A program made the translations under genes and the position numbers. DNA of 64,000 nt, taken from assembly GCA_964518635.1 (NCBI GenBank), contig CAZFGK010000016.1, positions 1 through 64,000 on the forward strand, written 5' to 3'. This document shows, piece after piece, positions 1 to 8,536 of this stretch (its first letter is position 1; the number at the start of each line of letters is the position of its first letter). Source of the DNA: CAZFGK01 sp964518635. Lineage in GTDB: Bacteria > Zixibacteria > MSB-5A5 > GN15 > FEB-12. A model generated the notes under the pieces. The model searched no databases. It was not told the origin of the DNA and saw nothing but the letters and a program-made list of their open reading frames with translations.

Positions 1-2202
1 ACCCTTGTAGTATTGTCATACACTCCCAGACCGTATCCAGATGGTCTTATCAGAATCTCCTCCTTCAATCCCAAATCGAGATACTATGACCCGTCGGCAG
101 TTTCAGTACTGGATTTATCTTTTGTATCAACGGACACTGCTGGATACTGCAGCCCTCCAAACATCTCTTTTGAATCCATTGAGCAATGTTACAGGCCTGT
201 CGGGCTGCTTTACGAACAAAAGAGTATGGTGTGGTCAGGTCCATTTGTTAATGACTTCATTCTTTTTCAGATCAAATTGAAGAACGTATCGGGTGAAATC
301 TTGAGAAGAGTTTTCTTCAATATTTCGTACAGTCCCGGTGGCTGGGACATTCGTGATAGTATGCCTGAAATGCCAAAACCCACCTTCAGCGGATTTCTTC
401 GAGCGGACAGAGTCACGAGTGCTTGTGAGTCGCCAAATAGATTTTCCATGGTCTATTCCATGCACAAGAGTGGTAAGCGGGATTCTCGGGTGACATTTGG
501 TAATCCCAACCTCACGGTAACAGGGGTGGCGATTCTCAGTGCCCCGGGAAACTCCGTTGCGACAAGTCACAATTGGATTGGAGTCGGAGATGAGGGCTCG
601 CCAGATACTTCGAGTTGGGGTGACTTCCTCTGGGGACCGCGGCAACGTGAAGAAAATGGCTATCTTCGCACCTACGGTCGATACAACATCCTCCCATATT
701 TCAATGCACAACGGTACCACGCGATTTCAAAGTCGGAAATCGACTATGACCAGATGTTTGCCGGTGTTGATATGTCGATTGATCGATGGATTCCTCCTTC
801 AGTGTATATGGATTCAACTGCAAGGGGAGAGAAGATAGCATACTCGGATATCGGCTTTGGAAACTTCGGAATGAGTCAGGGGGAAACAGTTGAACTGATC
901 GTAGCACTCGTCGGTGCTGATTCAATTCATACCGATACAAACGCATACGATCAATTTTTCAATGTGCGGCACCCCACTACCTACTACAATCAACTTAATT
1001 TCGCTCCGCTCATTTCCAATACCCAGATGGCATTCTGGGCATATGACAACCCCGGTATCGACACCGACGGGGATGGCTATTTCGGTGAGTTTGAAATCTG
1101 TAATGCTGATCCCTCACAAAATATCCCCGGAGACACACTCTGGTATCGGGGGGACGGCGTCCCCGATTTTCGTGCGAATCTTCCTCCTCCTTCTCCGCCG
1201 ACACGTATCTACACGAGTGAGGGGAAGCTCGTCATTCGATGGAACGGTTACGAAACCGAACGTGCCATCGACCAGTTCACTCGCAAGATTGACTTTCAGG
1301 GGTATCGAGTCTATCTGGGTCGTGATCAACGAAAGGAAAGTCTTGTCTTTCAGACTCAGTGGGACAAAGAGGATTACATCGCCTACCAGTTCTACATTCG
1401 TTCAGACGGGGAAGGGGACTGGAAAGCAGTCACCGAGCCGATCTCTCTTGACTCAGTCACACGGGCATACCAACTGACCAATCATCCGCTGACCTACACA
1501 AGAACACGATCTGTTCTGGTCGGGAACGATAATTACTATTTCGAAAAAGAAGATAACAATGTCAGCGATCTTACTGACCTTAACGGCGTTCATCTTGCAT
1601 ACCCAGGCGCGCTTCCACCCTCCAGCGATGATACCCTCACCTGGCAGGAAGATCAGATTACACGCGAACATGGGAAGCCATTACCGAAATCGCATGAGTA
1701 TGAGTTTATCATTGATGGCATTCTCCCGACCGTTCCCTATTATGTGAGTGTGACCGCCTTCGACAACGGCTATTCCCCCGGCGGGATGCCGCCGCAGGAA
1801 TCTGATCGAGTCAGGTCATCACAACTGGCACTTGCGCAGACCTCCGTTGATTCCGTCCTCGCTCAGAATCTGGATGTCTATGTTTATCCGAATCCATACC
1901 GCTCAGATGACAATTACATTGAACGGGGATTCGAGAATCGTGATTACTCCCTCCCGGATCAGAAGGCACATCGCATCCACTTCGCAAACCTCCCCGGCAA
2001 ATGCAAGATTTCGGTCTTTTCGTTAGATGGTGACATGATTTGGGATTACGAGCATAACCCGGGGACGTTGGATGCGAATGGCATGCATGCCGAGTGGGAC
2101 ATTATCAGCCGCAATCGTCAACCGGTTGTCTCCGGACTGTACTACTGGACCGTCGAATCAGAGACTCGCACGCAGATCGGAAAGCTGATGATTTTGAAGT
2201 AG
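1..2202 (+). CDS. Secreted protein with FlgD-like C-terminal domain (5' end missing)
   Basis: The reading frame is open from base 1, so the true start lies left of the window; a TTG at 13 is the first possible internal start. The visible part lacks its signal peptide. Around residue 350 (counted from the TTG) lies an Asp-rich DTDGDGYFGE stretch typical of calcium-binding EF-hand or thrombospondin-3-like loops. A fibronectin-III-like segment rich in Pro and Tyr follows at about 390-600. The last ~100 residues (VYVYPNPYR ... SGLYYWTVES ... GKLMILK) match the FlgD-like Ig/secretion-tail domain common at the C-terminus of extracellular proteins of FCB-group bacteria. By inference it is exported and surface-attached or released. 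Its exact role is unknown. Confidence 0.6.
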   Translation, partial: TLVVLSYTPRPYPDGLIRISSFNPKSRYYDPSAVSVLDLSFVSTDTAGYCSPPNISFESIEQCYRPVGLLYEQKSMVWSGPFVNDFILFQIKLKNVSGEILRRVFFNISYSPGGWDIRDSMPEMPKPTFSGFLRADRVTSACESPNRFSMVYSMHKSGKRDSRVTFGNPNLTVTGVAILSAPGNSVATSHNWIGVGDEGSPDTSSWGDFLWGPRQREENGYLRTYGRYNILPYFNAQRYHAISKSEIDYDQMFAGVDMSIDRWIPPSVYMDSTARGEKIAYSDIGFGNFGMSQGETVELIVALVGADSIHTDTNAYDQFFNVRHPTTYYNQLNFAPLISNTQMAFWAYDNPGIDTDGDGYFGEFEICNADPSQNIPGDTLWYRGDGVPDFRANLPPPSPPTRIYTSEGKLVIRWNGYETERAIDQFTRKIDFQGYRVYLGRDQRKESLVFQTQWDKEDYIAYQFYIRSDGEGDWKAVTEPISLDSVTRAYQLTNHPLTYTRTRSVLVGNDNYYFEKEDNNVSDLTDLNGVHLAYPGALPPSSDDTLTWQEDQITREHGKPLPKSHEYEFIIDGILPTVPYYVSVTAFDNGYSPGGMPPQESDRVRSSQLALAQTSVDSVLAQNLDVYVYPNPYRSDDNYIERGFENRDYSLPDQKAHRIHFANLPGKCKISVFSLDGDMIWDYEHNPGTLDANGMHAEWDIISRNRQPVVSGLYYWTVESETRTQIGKLMILK

Positions 2203-2334
2203 ATCAAGAAGATGGAACATGTGATCAAACATTCAGCGAGGGGCTGTAAGAGTCAACAGATGTACCATCCTTAGGTAGCGACTGATGGCAATGTGCGGTA
2301 GAATGATTGTTAGAAGAGGAGTCGGCAAGGTAAA

Positions 2335-2709
2335 ATGCTCGACGCAAATGTGAGTTATCCAATCTTCCTGCGTGATCGCGCTGGGGTCGTCTACCTCTTT
2401 CATTCGGAAAGTGAGTTCACCTCTGAGGTATCTCCAATTGAAATAGAATTCGGTGAATATCGAGGCTGGGACCGGGAAGGTTTTCGACTAAGTATGACCG
2501 TAGAAGAAGAATCATTGCACGCAAAGCGTCTTTCGGACAGACTAGAAATGGAGCAGCTGATCATTGCCATTACGGATTATGCAAAAGTGAAGACCGGAAA
2601 CAAGTACCCTATGAACGATCCAAATCCGGATCCTGTAATTCTCTTTCATGCTGTAGAGGGATTTATTACGAGCAATCCGGGTTCATTTTGGTGGAAACTG
2701 TTTGATTGA
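2335..2709 (+). CDS. Small hypothetical protein
   Basis: A 124-residue ORF with an ATG start preceded by AAGG at a plausible distance. I do not recognise the family. It is acidic, has no signal peptide or membrane segment, and ends in an aromatic stretch (FWWKLFD). The size and composition resemble small immunity-type or SMI1-like cytosolic proteins, but no diagnostic motif is visible, so that is only a possibility. It stands alone between a secreted-protein gene and a minus-strand DinB-like gene. Confidence 0.5.
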   Translation: MLDANVSYPIFLRDRAGVVYLFHSESEFTSEVSPIEIEFGEYRGWDREGFRLSMTVEEESLHAKRLSDRLEMEQLIIAITDYAKVKTGNKYPMNDPNPDPVILFHAVEGFITSNPGSFWWKLFD

Positions 2710-2743
2710 GAGTCCTCTACGACCACAATCCTAACCCGTCCCC

Positions 2744-3184
2744 TCACTCCAAATGATATCTTTCTTTCCACCCCTTCGGCACTGCGATCTTCAATCCATA
2801 CAAATATCGAATCAACTGCCCATGATGTTGCGATTCATGTTCGAGTAATTGTAAGGCGAGTCGAAGTTGTGCCTCGGTCGGTTGTTGAACACTGTTGAGT
2901 ACGCGACGGGCGGTCACGCGTGAATTGGTGAGTGCTTTCAGGACTTCTGCTTTCTCCACAGCAAGGTTCCCATCCAAGGAACATCGAAATCCAGACCATG
3001 CACCATTCTCAATTGCCAAAGCGTAGCTCTCTCGTGCGCCAATCACACACCAGAACTGTGCGCCGATGGTGTTGGAGGGTAGTCCGGCGAGATCATTGCG
3101 GAATGCTGACGGGTCGAGATGAGCCGCAAGTTCGTCGTAGAGTGAGATGGAGAGTTCGAGGCGTTCGGTGAGGAGTGTCATCAT
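2744..3184 (-). CDS. DinB-like four-helix-bundle protein
   Basis: The 146-residue protein has the size and helical pattern of the DinB/YfiT superfamily. The C-terminal helix carries HESQHHGQLIRYLYGL, the typical place for metal-binding histidines in this fold, and an N-terminal helix contains SLYDELAAHL. Members are putative metal-dependent enzymes; some use mycothiol or bacillithiol, others have no known substrate. Two consecutive ATGs (3184, 3181) could both serve as start. It is convergent with the small + strand gene ending at 2709. Confidence 0.6.
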   Translation of the reverse strand: MMTLLTERLELSISLYDELAAHLDPSAFRNDLAGLPSNTIGAQFWCVIGARESYALAIENGAWSGFRCSLDGNLAVEKAEVLKALTNSRVTARRVLNSVQQPTEAQLRLALQLLEHESQHHGQLIRYLYGLKIAVPKGWKERYHLE

Positions 3185-3240
3185 ACTGGAAGTATGGTCT
3201 GTTTGTAGGAATAGCTCAAGGGGGTGTTGTGGTTAGTGAT

Positions 3241-3391
3241 TTCTTTTGGTGCCCCACTGCGCAGAGGACGGAGTCGTCCGGCGGTGGGTTTCAGGTCCTT
3301 ATTCTCTTACGAAATCTTTCATGAAAAATACAGACCGGGAACCCACCGCTTGATTCGCTGCGCGAATCTTCGCAGTGGGGCACCGAAGAAT
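3241..3391. repeat. Imperfect inverted repeat with internal hairpins
   Basis: The outer arms 3241-3261 and 3371-3391 are reverse complements over almost 20 bases around GGTGCCCCACTGCG. A second pair (CGGTGGGTT near 3281 and AACCCACCG near 3340) nests inside, and a small hairpin sits in each arm (GGAC...GTCC left, GATTCGC...GCGAATC right). The fold would be cloverleaf-like. There is no coding potential. It resembles a non-autonomous REP/MITE-type element, but copies elsewhere in the genome cannot be checked here. Confidence 0.6.
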
Positions 3392-3398
3392 GATGAGA

Positions 3399-3423
3399 CC
3401 CTTCGACAGGCTCAGGGTGACAT
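3399..3423 (+). repeat. Dispersed short repeat, copy 1 (CCTTCGACAGGCTCAGGGTG)
   Basis: The sequence CCCTTCGACAGGCTCAGGGTGA is found again in inverse orientation at 33522-33548 with two or three differences. It is itself an imperfect dyad (CCCT...AGGG). It lies just outside the inverted-repeat element at 3241-3391. Motifs of this kind occur as dispersed intergenic repeats in many bacterial genomes. Confidence 0.55.
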
Positions 3424-3474
3424 CGGTAAAATGCCCCACTTGCCTCGCTCCTGTTTCCATCTATCTTCCTTCCC

Positions 3475-3969
3475 ATGACATCAAAACGATCTGACTATAT
3501 CTCATGGGAAGAATATTTCATGGCGGTCGCGCAGCTTTCTGCCCAGCGATCTAAAGACCCCAGCACACAAGTAGGTGCTTGTATTGTCAATTCCCGAAAA
3601 CGAATCATCGGCATCGGCTACAACGGCTTTCCTGTCGGCCTCTCCGATGATGACCTCTCCTGGTCACGTGAAGGGGAATTTCTCGATACAAAATATCCAT
3701 ATGTCTGTCACGCCGAGATGAATGCAATTACCAATGCGTCAAACAAGACCGAACTCGACGGCGCATCTATCTATGTTTCCCTCTATCCCTGCAATGAATG
3801 CGCGAAGCTGATCGTGCAAGTAGGCATTCGTGAAGTGGTTTATTTGTCAGACAAATACGCCGAAAAGGATGTGTTCATCGCCGCCAAACGAATTTTCCAA
3901 ATGGCCGGAGTGACCACTCGTCAGATGCAAGTCTCGCGGCGACATCTCGAAATCCATTTCGAGGCCTAG
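3475..3969 (+). CDS. dCMP deaminase family protein (ComEB-like)
   Basis: Deoxycytidylate deaminases convert dCMP to dUMP, feeding thymidylate synthesis. The 164-residue length fits. The zinc site is complete: H79-A-E81 (general-base Glu) and P-C106-N-E-C109. The N-terminal KDPSTQVGA and GYNGFP motifs are typical of the dCMP/ComE branch. The ATG at 3475 has no clear Shine-Dalgarno, as with several genes here. A terminator at 4016-4043 closes the gene before glnA, so it is probably transcribed alone. Confidence 0.85.
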   Translation: MTSKRSDYISWEEYFMAVAQLSAQRSKDPSTQVGACIVNSRKRIIGIGYNGFPVGLSDDDLSWSREGEFLDTKYPYVCHAEMNAITNASNKTELDGASIYVSLYPCNECAKLIVQVGIREVVYLSDKYAEKDVFIAAKRIFQMAGVTTRQMQVSRRHLEIHFEA

Positions 3970-4015
3970 ATTCCTCTTTCAGGCGCATCTCTAATCTCCT
4001 GCCTGCTAAAGAGTT

Positions 4016-4043
4016 GGGGGATTTTGTCGATAATCCCCTTTTT
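4016..4043 (+). terminator. Rho-independent terminator after the dCMP deaminase gene
   Basis: GGGGATT (4017-4023) pairs with AATCCCC (4032-4038) across an 8-base loop and is followed by TTTTT. Confidence 0.75.
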
Positions 4044-4129
4044 AGATTGATTAGGGGGCGTCGTTACATTTATTAGCCCGCTTTCAGAGAAGCCCGTTCC
4101 AACGCCAAGATACTCAGGAGAGCCAGACC

Positions 4130-5455
4130 ATGACAAAGACCCGTGAAGATGTAGTTCGGCAGATCGATGATGCCGGTGTGCACAATGTCCGCCTCTGTTT
4201 TACCGATGTCCTCGGTCGGATCAAGGGGATGACCATCACCCGCAGCGAGATCGAAGCAGTCCTCGAACAGGGGCAGGGATTTGATGGCTCTTCTGTGGAA
4301 GGATTCTCACGAATTGATGAATCCGATCTGATGGCGATCCCTGATCCGAAGACATTTCGTATTCTCCCCTGGGAAGTCGCTGGCGCGAAAGTTGCCATGA
4401 TGTTCTGCGACATTCAGACGCCGGATGGTGCCCCGTATGAAGGGGACCCGCGCTACATTCTCAAGAAACAACTTGCCAAGCTTGAGAAGAAAAATCAGAA
4501 GATGTTTGTCGGGCCGGAGCTTGAATTTTTCTATTTCAAGAATGACAAATGCACCGAGACTCTCGATTCAGCGGGATATTTTGACTATTCACGAGTCGAT
4601 GTCGGAACGCTTGTAGTTCAAAAGACAGTCAATGCGCTTGAAGCAATTGGGATTCCGGTAGAGTGCGCTCATCACGAAGTTGCACCGAGTCAGCATGAGA
4701 TCGATTTGAAATACCAGGAAGCCCTGGTCATGGCCGACTTTGTGCAGATATATCGCTTTATTGTCAAAGAGATCGCCCAGCAAAACGGCGTCTATGCGAC
4801 CTTCATGCCAAAGCCGATCTTTGGTCAAAACGGTTCAGGTATGCACTGTCATGTGTCGCTTTTCGAAGGAGACAAGAATCTCTTCTTTGATGCCAAGGCA
4901 GATCATCATCTTTCAAAAACCGCGCGCCACTTTACCGCCGGATTGCTCACGCATGTTTCCGAAATCACTGCCGTGCTCAATCAGTGGGTGAATTCTTACA
5001 AGCGTCTTGTGCCGGGGTACGAAGCACCGGTCTATATTTCCTGGGGTCAGCGAAATCGCTCGTCGCTTGTTCGTATTCCGGGCTATCGTGTAGGAAAAGA
5101 AAAAGCGACTCGTATCGAGCTTCGCTCACCCGATCCGTCAGCCAATCCATATCTGACCTTCGCGCTTATTCTTGCCGCAGGGATGAAGGGGATCGACAAG
5201 CAGATGGAACTCGGAAAGCCAGTCGAGACAAACATCTTTGAAATGGATGCCGCCGAAAAAGCCAAGCACAAGATCGATAGTCTTCCGGGTTCACTTCTTG
5301 ATGCGATCAATTTGCTGGAAAACTCGAAACTCGCCAAGGACACGCTGGGTGAGCATATTCATGGCAAGTTCATTGAGAACAAGAAGATGGAATGGGATGA
5401 ATTCCGTATTCATGTTTCGAAGTACGAGCTGGAGAACTATCTCCCCGAGCTATAG
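4130..5455 (+). CDS. glnA: Glutamine synthetase, type I
   Basis: It makes glutamine from glutamate, ammonia and ATP, the main entry of nitrogen into metabolism, as a cytosolic dodecamer. The 441-residue length and sequence fit the GSI family. DGSSVEGFSRIDESDL, the metal/glutamate-site ELEFF, MHCHVSLF and RSSLVRIPGYR are present. The protein ends ...ENYLPEL and lacks the adenylylation-type insertion, pointing to the short GSI-alpha form, which is not controlled by adenylylation. An AGGAG site lies 9 bases before the ATG. It is a single-gene unit flanked by terminators. Confidence 0.95.
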   Translation: MTKTREDVVRQIDDAGVHNVRLCFTDVLGRIKGMTITRSEIEAVLEQGQGFDGSSVEGFSRIDESDLMAIPDPKTFRILPWEVAGAKVAMMFCDIQTPDGAPYEGDPRYILKKQLAKLEKKNQKMFVGPELEFFYFKNDKCTETLDSAGYFDYSRVDVGTLVVQKTVNALEAIGIPVECAHHEVAPSQHEIDLKYQEALVMADFVQIYRFIVKEIAQQNGVYATFMPKPIFGQNGSGMHCHVSLFEGDKNLFFDAKADHHLSKTARHFTAGLLTHVSEITAVLNQWVNSYKRLVPGYEAPVYISWGQRNRSSLVRIPGYRVGKEKATRIELRSPDPSANPYLTFALILAAGMKGIDKQMELGKPVETNIFEMDAAEKAKHKIDSLPGSLLDAINLLENSKLAKDTLGEHIHGKFIENKKMEWDEFRIHVSKYELENYLPEL

Positions 5456-5481
5456 TTCGCACACTTCAGGGTACTGATTTG

Positions 5482-5512
5482 ACGGGCGCAGGAAACTGCG
5501 CCCGTTTTTTTT
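5482..5512 (+). terminator. Rho-independent terminator of glnA
   Basis: ACGGGCGCA (5482-5490) pairs perfectly with TGCGCCCGT (5496-5504), followed by eight T. Confidence 0.9.
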
Positions 5513-5584
5513 GCCATTGCGCTCGTACGAAATGGCATATATTTGATTTGTATGGGACGGGTATTCAGCCAATTCATCCGCAAT

Positions 5585-6982
5585 ATGAAGCTCGCTCTCT
5601 TGCTGAACGCAATGGTCGCTACAGTAATTGTGATCAGTTGCAATGAAAAAAGTGCTCCTACAGATGCTGGTGGAAACAATGGGAGCGGAGTTACCATCGA
5701 TACGGCGGGAAAGTTATTTGTCGGTCAGGGAGCAAGCGGAAATGGGACAAAAAGCAGCCCATTCGGCTCAATATGTCAAGCATTGGAAGTTGCAGGCCAG
5801 ACTCCACACATTGATACAATACTTTTGTCATCAGGAACTTTTGAAGAGTCTCTGGATATTGGAATTGACGTCTATTTTTCTGGGAACAGGGATCCGCTTA
5901 AAGACTGGAGAGAGTTAGACTCCAAGAGTCTCGCGACTATCATTTCTTCCCCAAAAGAGGATAGCACCACAATCGTTGTCAGAGGCGAATGTCGAGTTAC
6001 GTTCAGAGCGCTGAAAATTTTCGGTCCAGACTCAGCAACTTCCGGTAATTCTGCAACATCTATAGTTGCTTCAAATGCAGAGTTGCACTTTTCGAATTGC
6101 ACAGTAGTTGGTGGTGTTGGCAGTCGCGGTGCGAGTGGATTGAACGGGGTCTCTGGATCAGTGAGATTCGCTACGTTGCCATCTCAGGACTTGATCATCC
6201 CGCGAGGCGGAAGAGGAGGAAGTCCGAAGTGGCGAGATTGTGACTTTGTTCTTCATAATGGATCGCCCGGTGAGAGAGGATGGGCTGCGGATGGAACTCA
6301 AACCGGAGGACTCGGAAGCCAAAGTGGCCCCGGAGAAAAGGGAGCCGATGGAGCTTCGGGGAACAACGGAAGGGGTGCAGGGACTTCTACTACATTTAGG
6401 ACTCATTTTGCGGTAACAGTTCCAGTTATCAACTCAGGAGAAGATGGTGGAGTCGGCATAAGTGGAAGTGGAGCTGGCGGGGCTGGTGCTACTTATTCTC
6501 CACACCCACAGTGTGGCAACCTTTTTCCTCATTGTCCGTGTAGTGACGAGCATCAGCCGTGCAATGGTGGAAGAGGCGGGCCAGGTGGGGAAGGCGGTAA
6601 GGGAGGAATAGGCGGTGCTTCCTCTTATGCGTTTGCACTTTCAGGAGTTCAGTTGTTTCTCGACTCATGTACTATATCAGGAGGTCGAGGCGGTGATGGG
6701 GGTGTCGGAGGGTACGGCGGTGTCGGGATGGACGGATTTGAGAGTGTCTGTATTGGATCATTTGTGGGTCCGGTAAGCTCACCCGGTGGCGCGGGTGGCA
6801 CTGGCGGGAACGGCGGCGGTGGCGCGGGGGGATGGAGTATCGGAATTCTCTCGATCAATTCTACGATTGTGAAAGATACAGCGACCACCATCACTCCCGG
6901 TACTCCGGGCAAGGGTGGAATTGGTCCGACTCCGGAAAGTACCGGAGCCGACGGAAAAGCAGTGACGATTTTGGAGCTATGA
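5585..6982 (+). CDS. Glycine-rich lipoprotein with DUF1565-like N-terminal region
   Basis: The ATG at 5585 gives a compact lipoprotein signal (MKLALLLNAM...VISC, acylated Cys at residue 19); upstream in-frame starts at 5543 (TTG) and 5552 (ATG) only add a non-signal extension. Residues ~35-160 resemble DUF1565-type parallel beta-helix proteins (KLFVGQGASGNGTKSSPFGSI, IDVYFSGNRDP). The second half is dominated by GGxGGxGG runs broken by short beta stretches, like PGRS or collagen-like regions, with a Cys-rich segment (NLFPHCPCSDEHQPC). It is a tandem paralogue of the next gene but uses mostly GGA glycine codons and many AGA/AGG arginines. A surface-exposed structural or adhesive role is inferred. 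Confidence 0.65.
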   Translation: MKLALLLNAMVATVIVISCNEKSAPTDAGGNNGSGVTIDTAGKLFVGQGASGNGTKSSPFGSICQALEVAGQTPHIDTILLSSGTFEESLDIGIDVYFSGNRDPLKDWRELDSKSLATIISSPKEDSTTIVVRGECRVTFRALKIFGPDSATSGNSATSIVASNAELHFSNCTVVGGVGSRGASGLNGVSGSVRFATLPSQDLIIPRGGRGGSPKWRDCDFVLHNGSPGERGWAADGTQTGGLGSQSGPGEKGADGASGNNGRGAGTSTTFRTHFAVTVPVINSGEDGGVGISGSGAGGAGATYSPHPQCGNLFPHCPCSDEHQPCNGGRGGPGGEGGKGGIGGASSYAFALSGVQLFLDSCTISGGRGGDGGVGGYGGVGMDGFESVCIGSFVGPVSSPGGAGGTGGNGGGGAGGWSIGILSINSTIVKDTATTITPGTPGKGGIGPTPESTGADGKAVTILEL

Positions 6983-7047
6983 TCTCACAATCTCTTTCAA
7001 AACATTCTGCCACTTGAGTTTTCTTCGATCCTGCGTATTTTCAGATA

Positions 7048-8427
7048 GTGCGCCGACTTCTCCTGCTGACAACCCTTCTTCTTCTCTCCTGCTCCGACAG
7101 CTCCCTTTCCCCCGGGCAGCAGTTTGAACCGCCTGTCACCCGTCTCTATGTCAAGAACGGTGGCTCAGGGGATGGACGCACCGCCGAAACTCCAGCCAGC
7201 ACGATCTCAGCCGCACTCAATACCGCATATCTTGATCCCAACATCGAAGAGATTTTTATTGCTGGCGGTAATTACATCGAGTCGATGCGCATCCGTTCAA
7301 GTGTGACGATATCCGGTTCACGTGACCCGAATAATGGCTGGGCAGTAAGCGGACCACGCACCGTCATTCAGGGCAGAAGTATCGACACTCTCGGTATTGC
7401 CTGTTTGATCCTGAATCTTTCTCGTCGTGTTGGACTTGAAAATCTCGACATTAAGGGGCCAAACCCACCCGGGAACGGGGCCTCAACGATCGTGCTCTAT
7501 ACCGATGATGTTGATTCCCTCTATATTTCGAACTGCAACCTGATCGCAGGGAATGGAAAATCCGGCGCAAACGGGATCCGCGGAACAGATGGTACACAGG
7601 GAGCGAATGCAGTTCGCGCACTCCCCGGTGTTACTCCTACCGAGGGTGGGGAAGGTGGGGCTCCGGGTCCTGCAGTCTCAACCGCACAGCAGCCGGGTGA
7701 ACCGGGGGAGATCGGGGACTGCGGCGGAATCGGTACCGGCGGTAGTGGTGGCACTGGCGGTATCAATGGAAACGGCGGTCCTGGTGGTCGCGGCTCGGAT
7801 GGACTTCCGGGAGCAGATGGCAATGGTGGTCTTCAACTCGTCACACTGGAGCCAATAGGGAACTTTCTATTTCCCCTCTCTGAAGAAGCTGATTCCGGCG
7901 TTGTCGGCTATGCCGGATGTGGTGGCGGCGGCGGTGGTGGATCTGCATCGGTTTGGAATCCAAATTTCACGTATGTCGGTACCAAAGGGGGAGGGGCAGG
8001 ATCTGGTGGGTTCGGCGGTACAGCCGGTGGCCCCGGTCAGGCCGGTGGACATTCGATCGGTATTCTCGCCTTGCGATCATCTGTGACCTTAACCTCTTCG
8101 ACCGTGATATCCGGATCAGGCGGCAATGGCGGTAATGGCGGAGAGGGGGGAATCGGTGGTCCGGGTGGACTTGGGGATGGGAATCCATCGGTCATCTACT
8201 CCGGCGGACGAGGTGGCGACGGTGGCACTGGTGGCAAAGGTGGGTATGGTGGGGGCGGAGCTGGCGGATGGAATGTGGCGATCATACTCTCGTCATCAAC
8301 GATCACAAATGCGTCATCAACGCTGACCGTTGGAACGGCTGGAATTGGCGGGGTCGAGCGTAGTGCTGGAAATGGTGGCGCTGCAGGAGTCGCGACGACC
8401 ATGCATGAAATCAGCCCCGGTCTCTAA
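7048..8427 (+). CDS. Glycine-rich lipoprotein, paralogue of the preceding gene
   Basis: It starts at GTG 7048 with a textbook lipobox (MRRLLLLTTLLLLSC), giving 459 residues. The layout matches the upstream gene: a beta-helix-like N-terminal part (RLYVKNGGSGDGRTAETPAS, SVTISGSRDPNNGW) and then long Gly-rich repeats (GGTGGINGNGGPGGRG, GGNGGNGGEGGIGGPGG) ending in a conserved AGGWNVAIILSSSTI segment. Unlike its neighbour it favours GGC/GGT glycine codons, like most of the window. A lipid anchor in the outer membrane with exposed Gly-rich fibres is inferred. Confidence 0.65.
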   Translation: MRRLLLLTTLLLLSCSDSSLSPGQQFEPPVTRLYVKNGGSGDGRTAETPASTISAALNTAYLDPNIEEIFIAGGNYIESMRIRSSVTISGSRDPNNGWAVSGPRTVIQGRSIDTLGIACLILNLSRRVGLENLDIKGPNPPGNGASTIVLYTDDVDSLYISNCNLIAGNGKSGANGIRGTDGTQGANAVRALPGVTPTEGGEGGAPGPAVSTAQQPGEPGEIGDCGGIGTGGSGGTGGINGNGGPGGRGSDGLPGADGNGGLQLVTLEPIGNFLFPLSEEADSGVVGYAGCGGGGGGGSASVWNPNFTYVGTKGGGAGSGGFGGTAGGPGQAGGHSIGILALRSSVTLTSSTVISGSGGNGGNGGEGGIGGPGGLGDGNPSVIYSGGRGGDGGTGGKGGYGGGGAGGWNVAIILSSSTITNASSTLTVGTAGIGGVERSAGNGGAAGVATTMHEISPGL

Positions 8428-8536
8428 AAATTTCTGCAATTCAATTTCTAGTCTGACAAGTCCATTCCTGTAGTTTCCGAAAATTCAAATGGTTCTACTT
8501 GCCGATGCTCACCAGAATCGGCATGTTCTGCGCTTC

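Noticed and set aside
6649..6912. Long proline-rich frame on the minus strand (similar ones at 7521-7823 and 8196-8402)
   Set aside because: They are the mirror image of GGN glycine codons in the two Gly-rich lipoproteins; no start or ribosome site.
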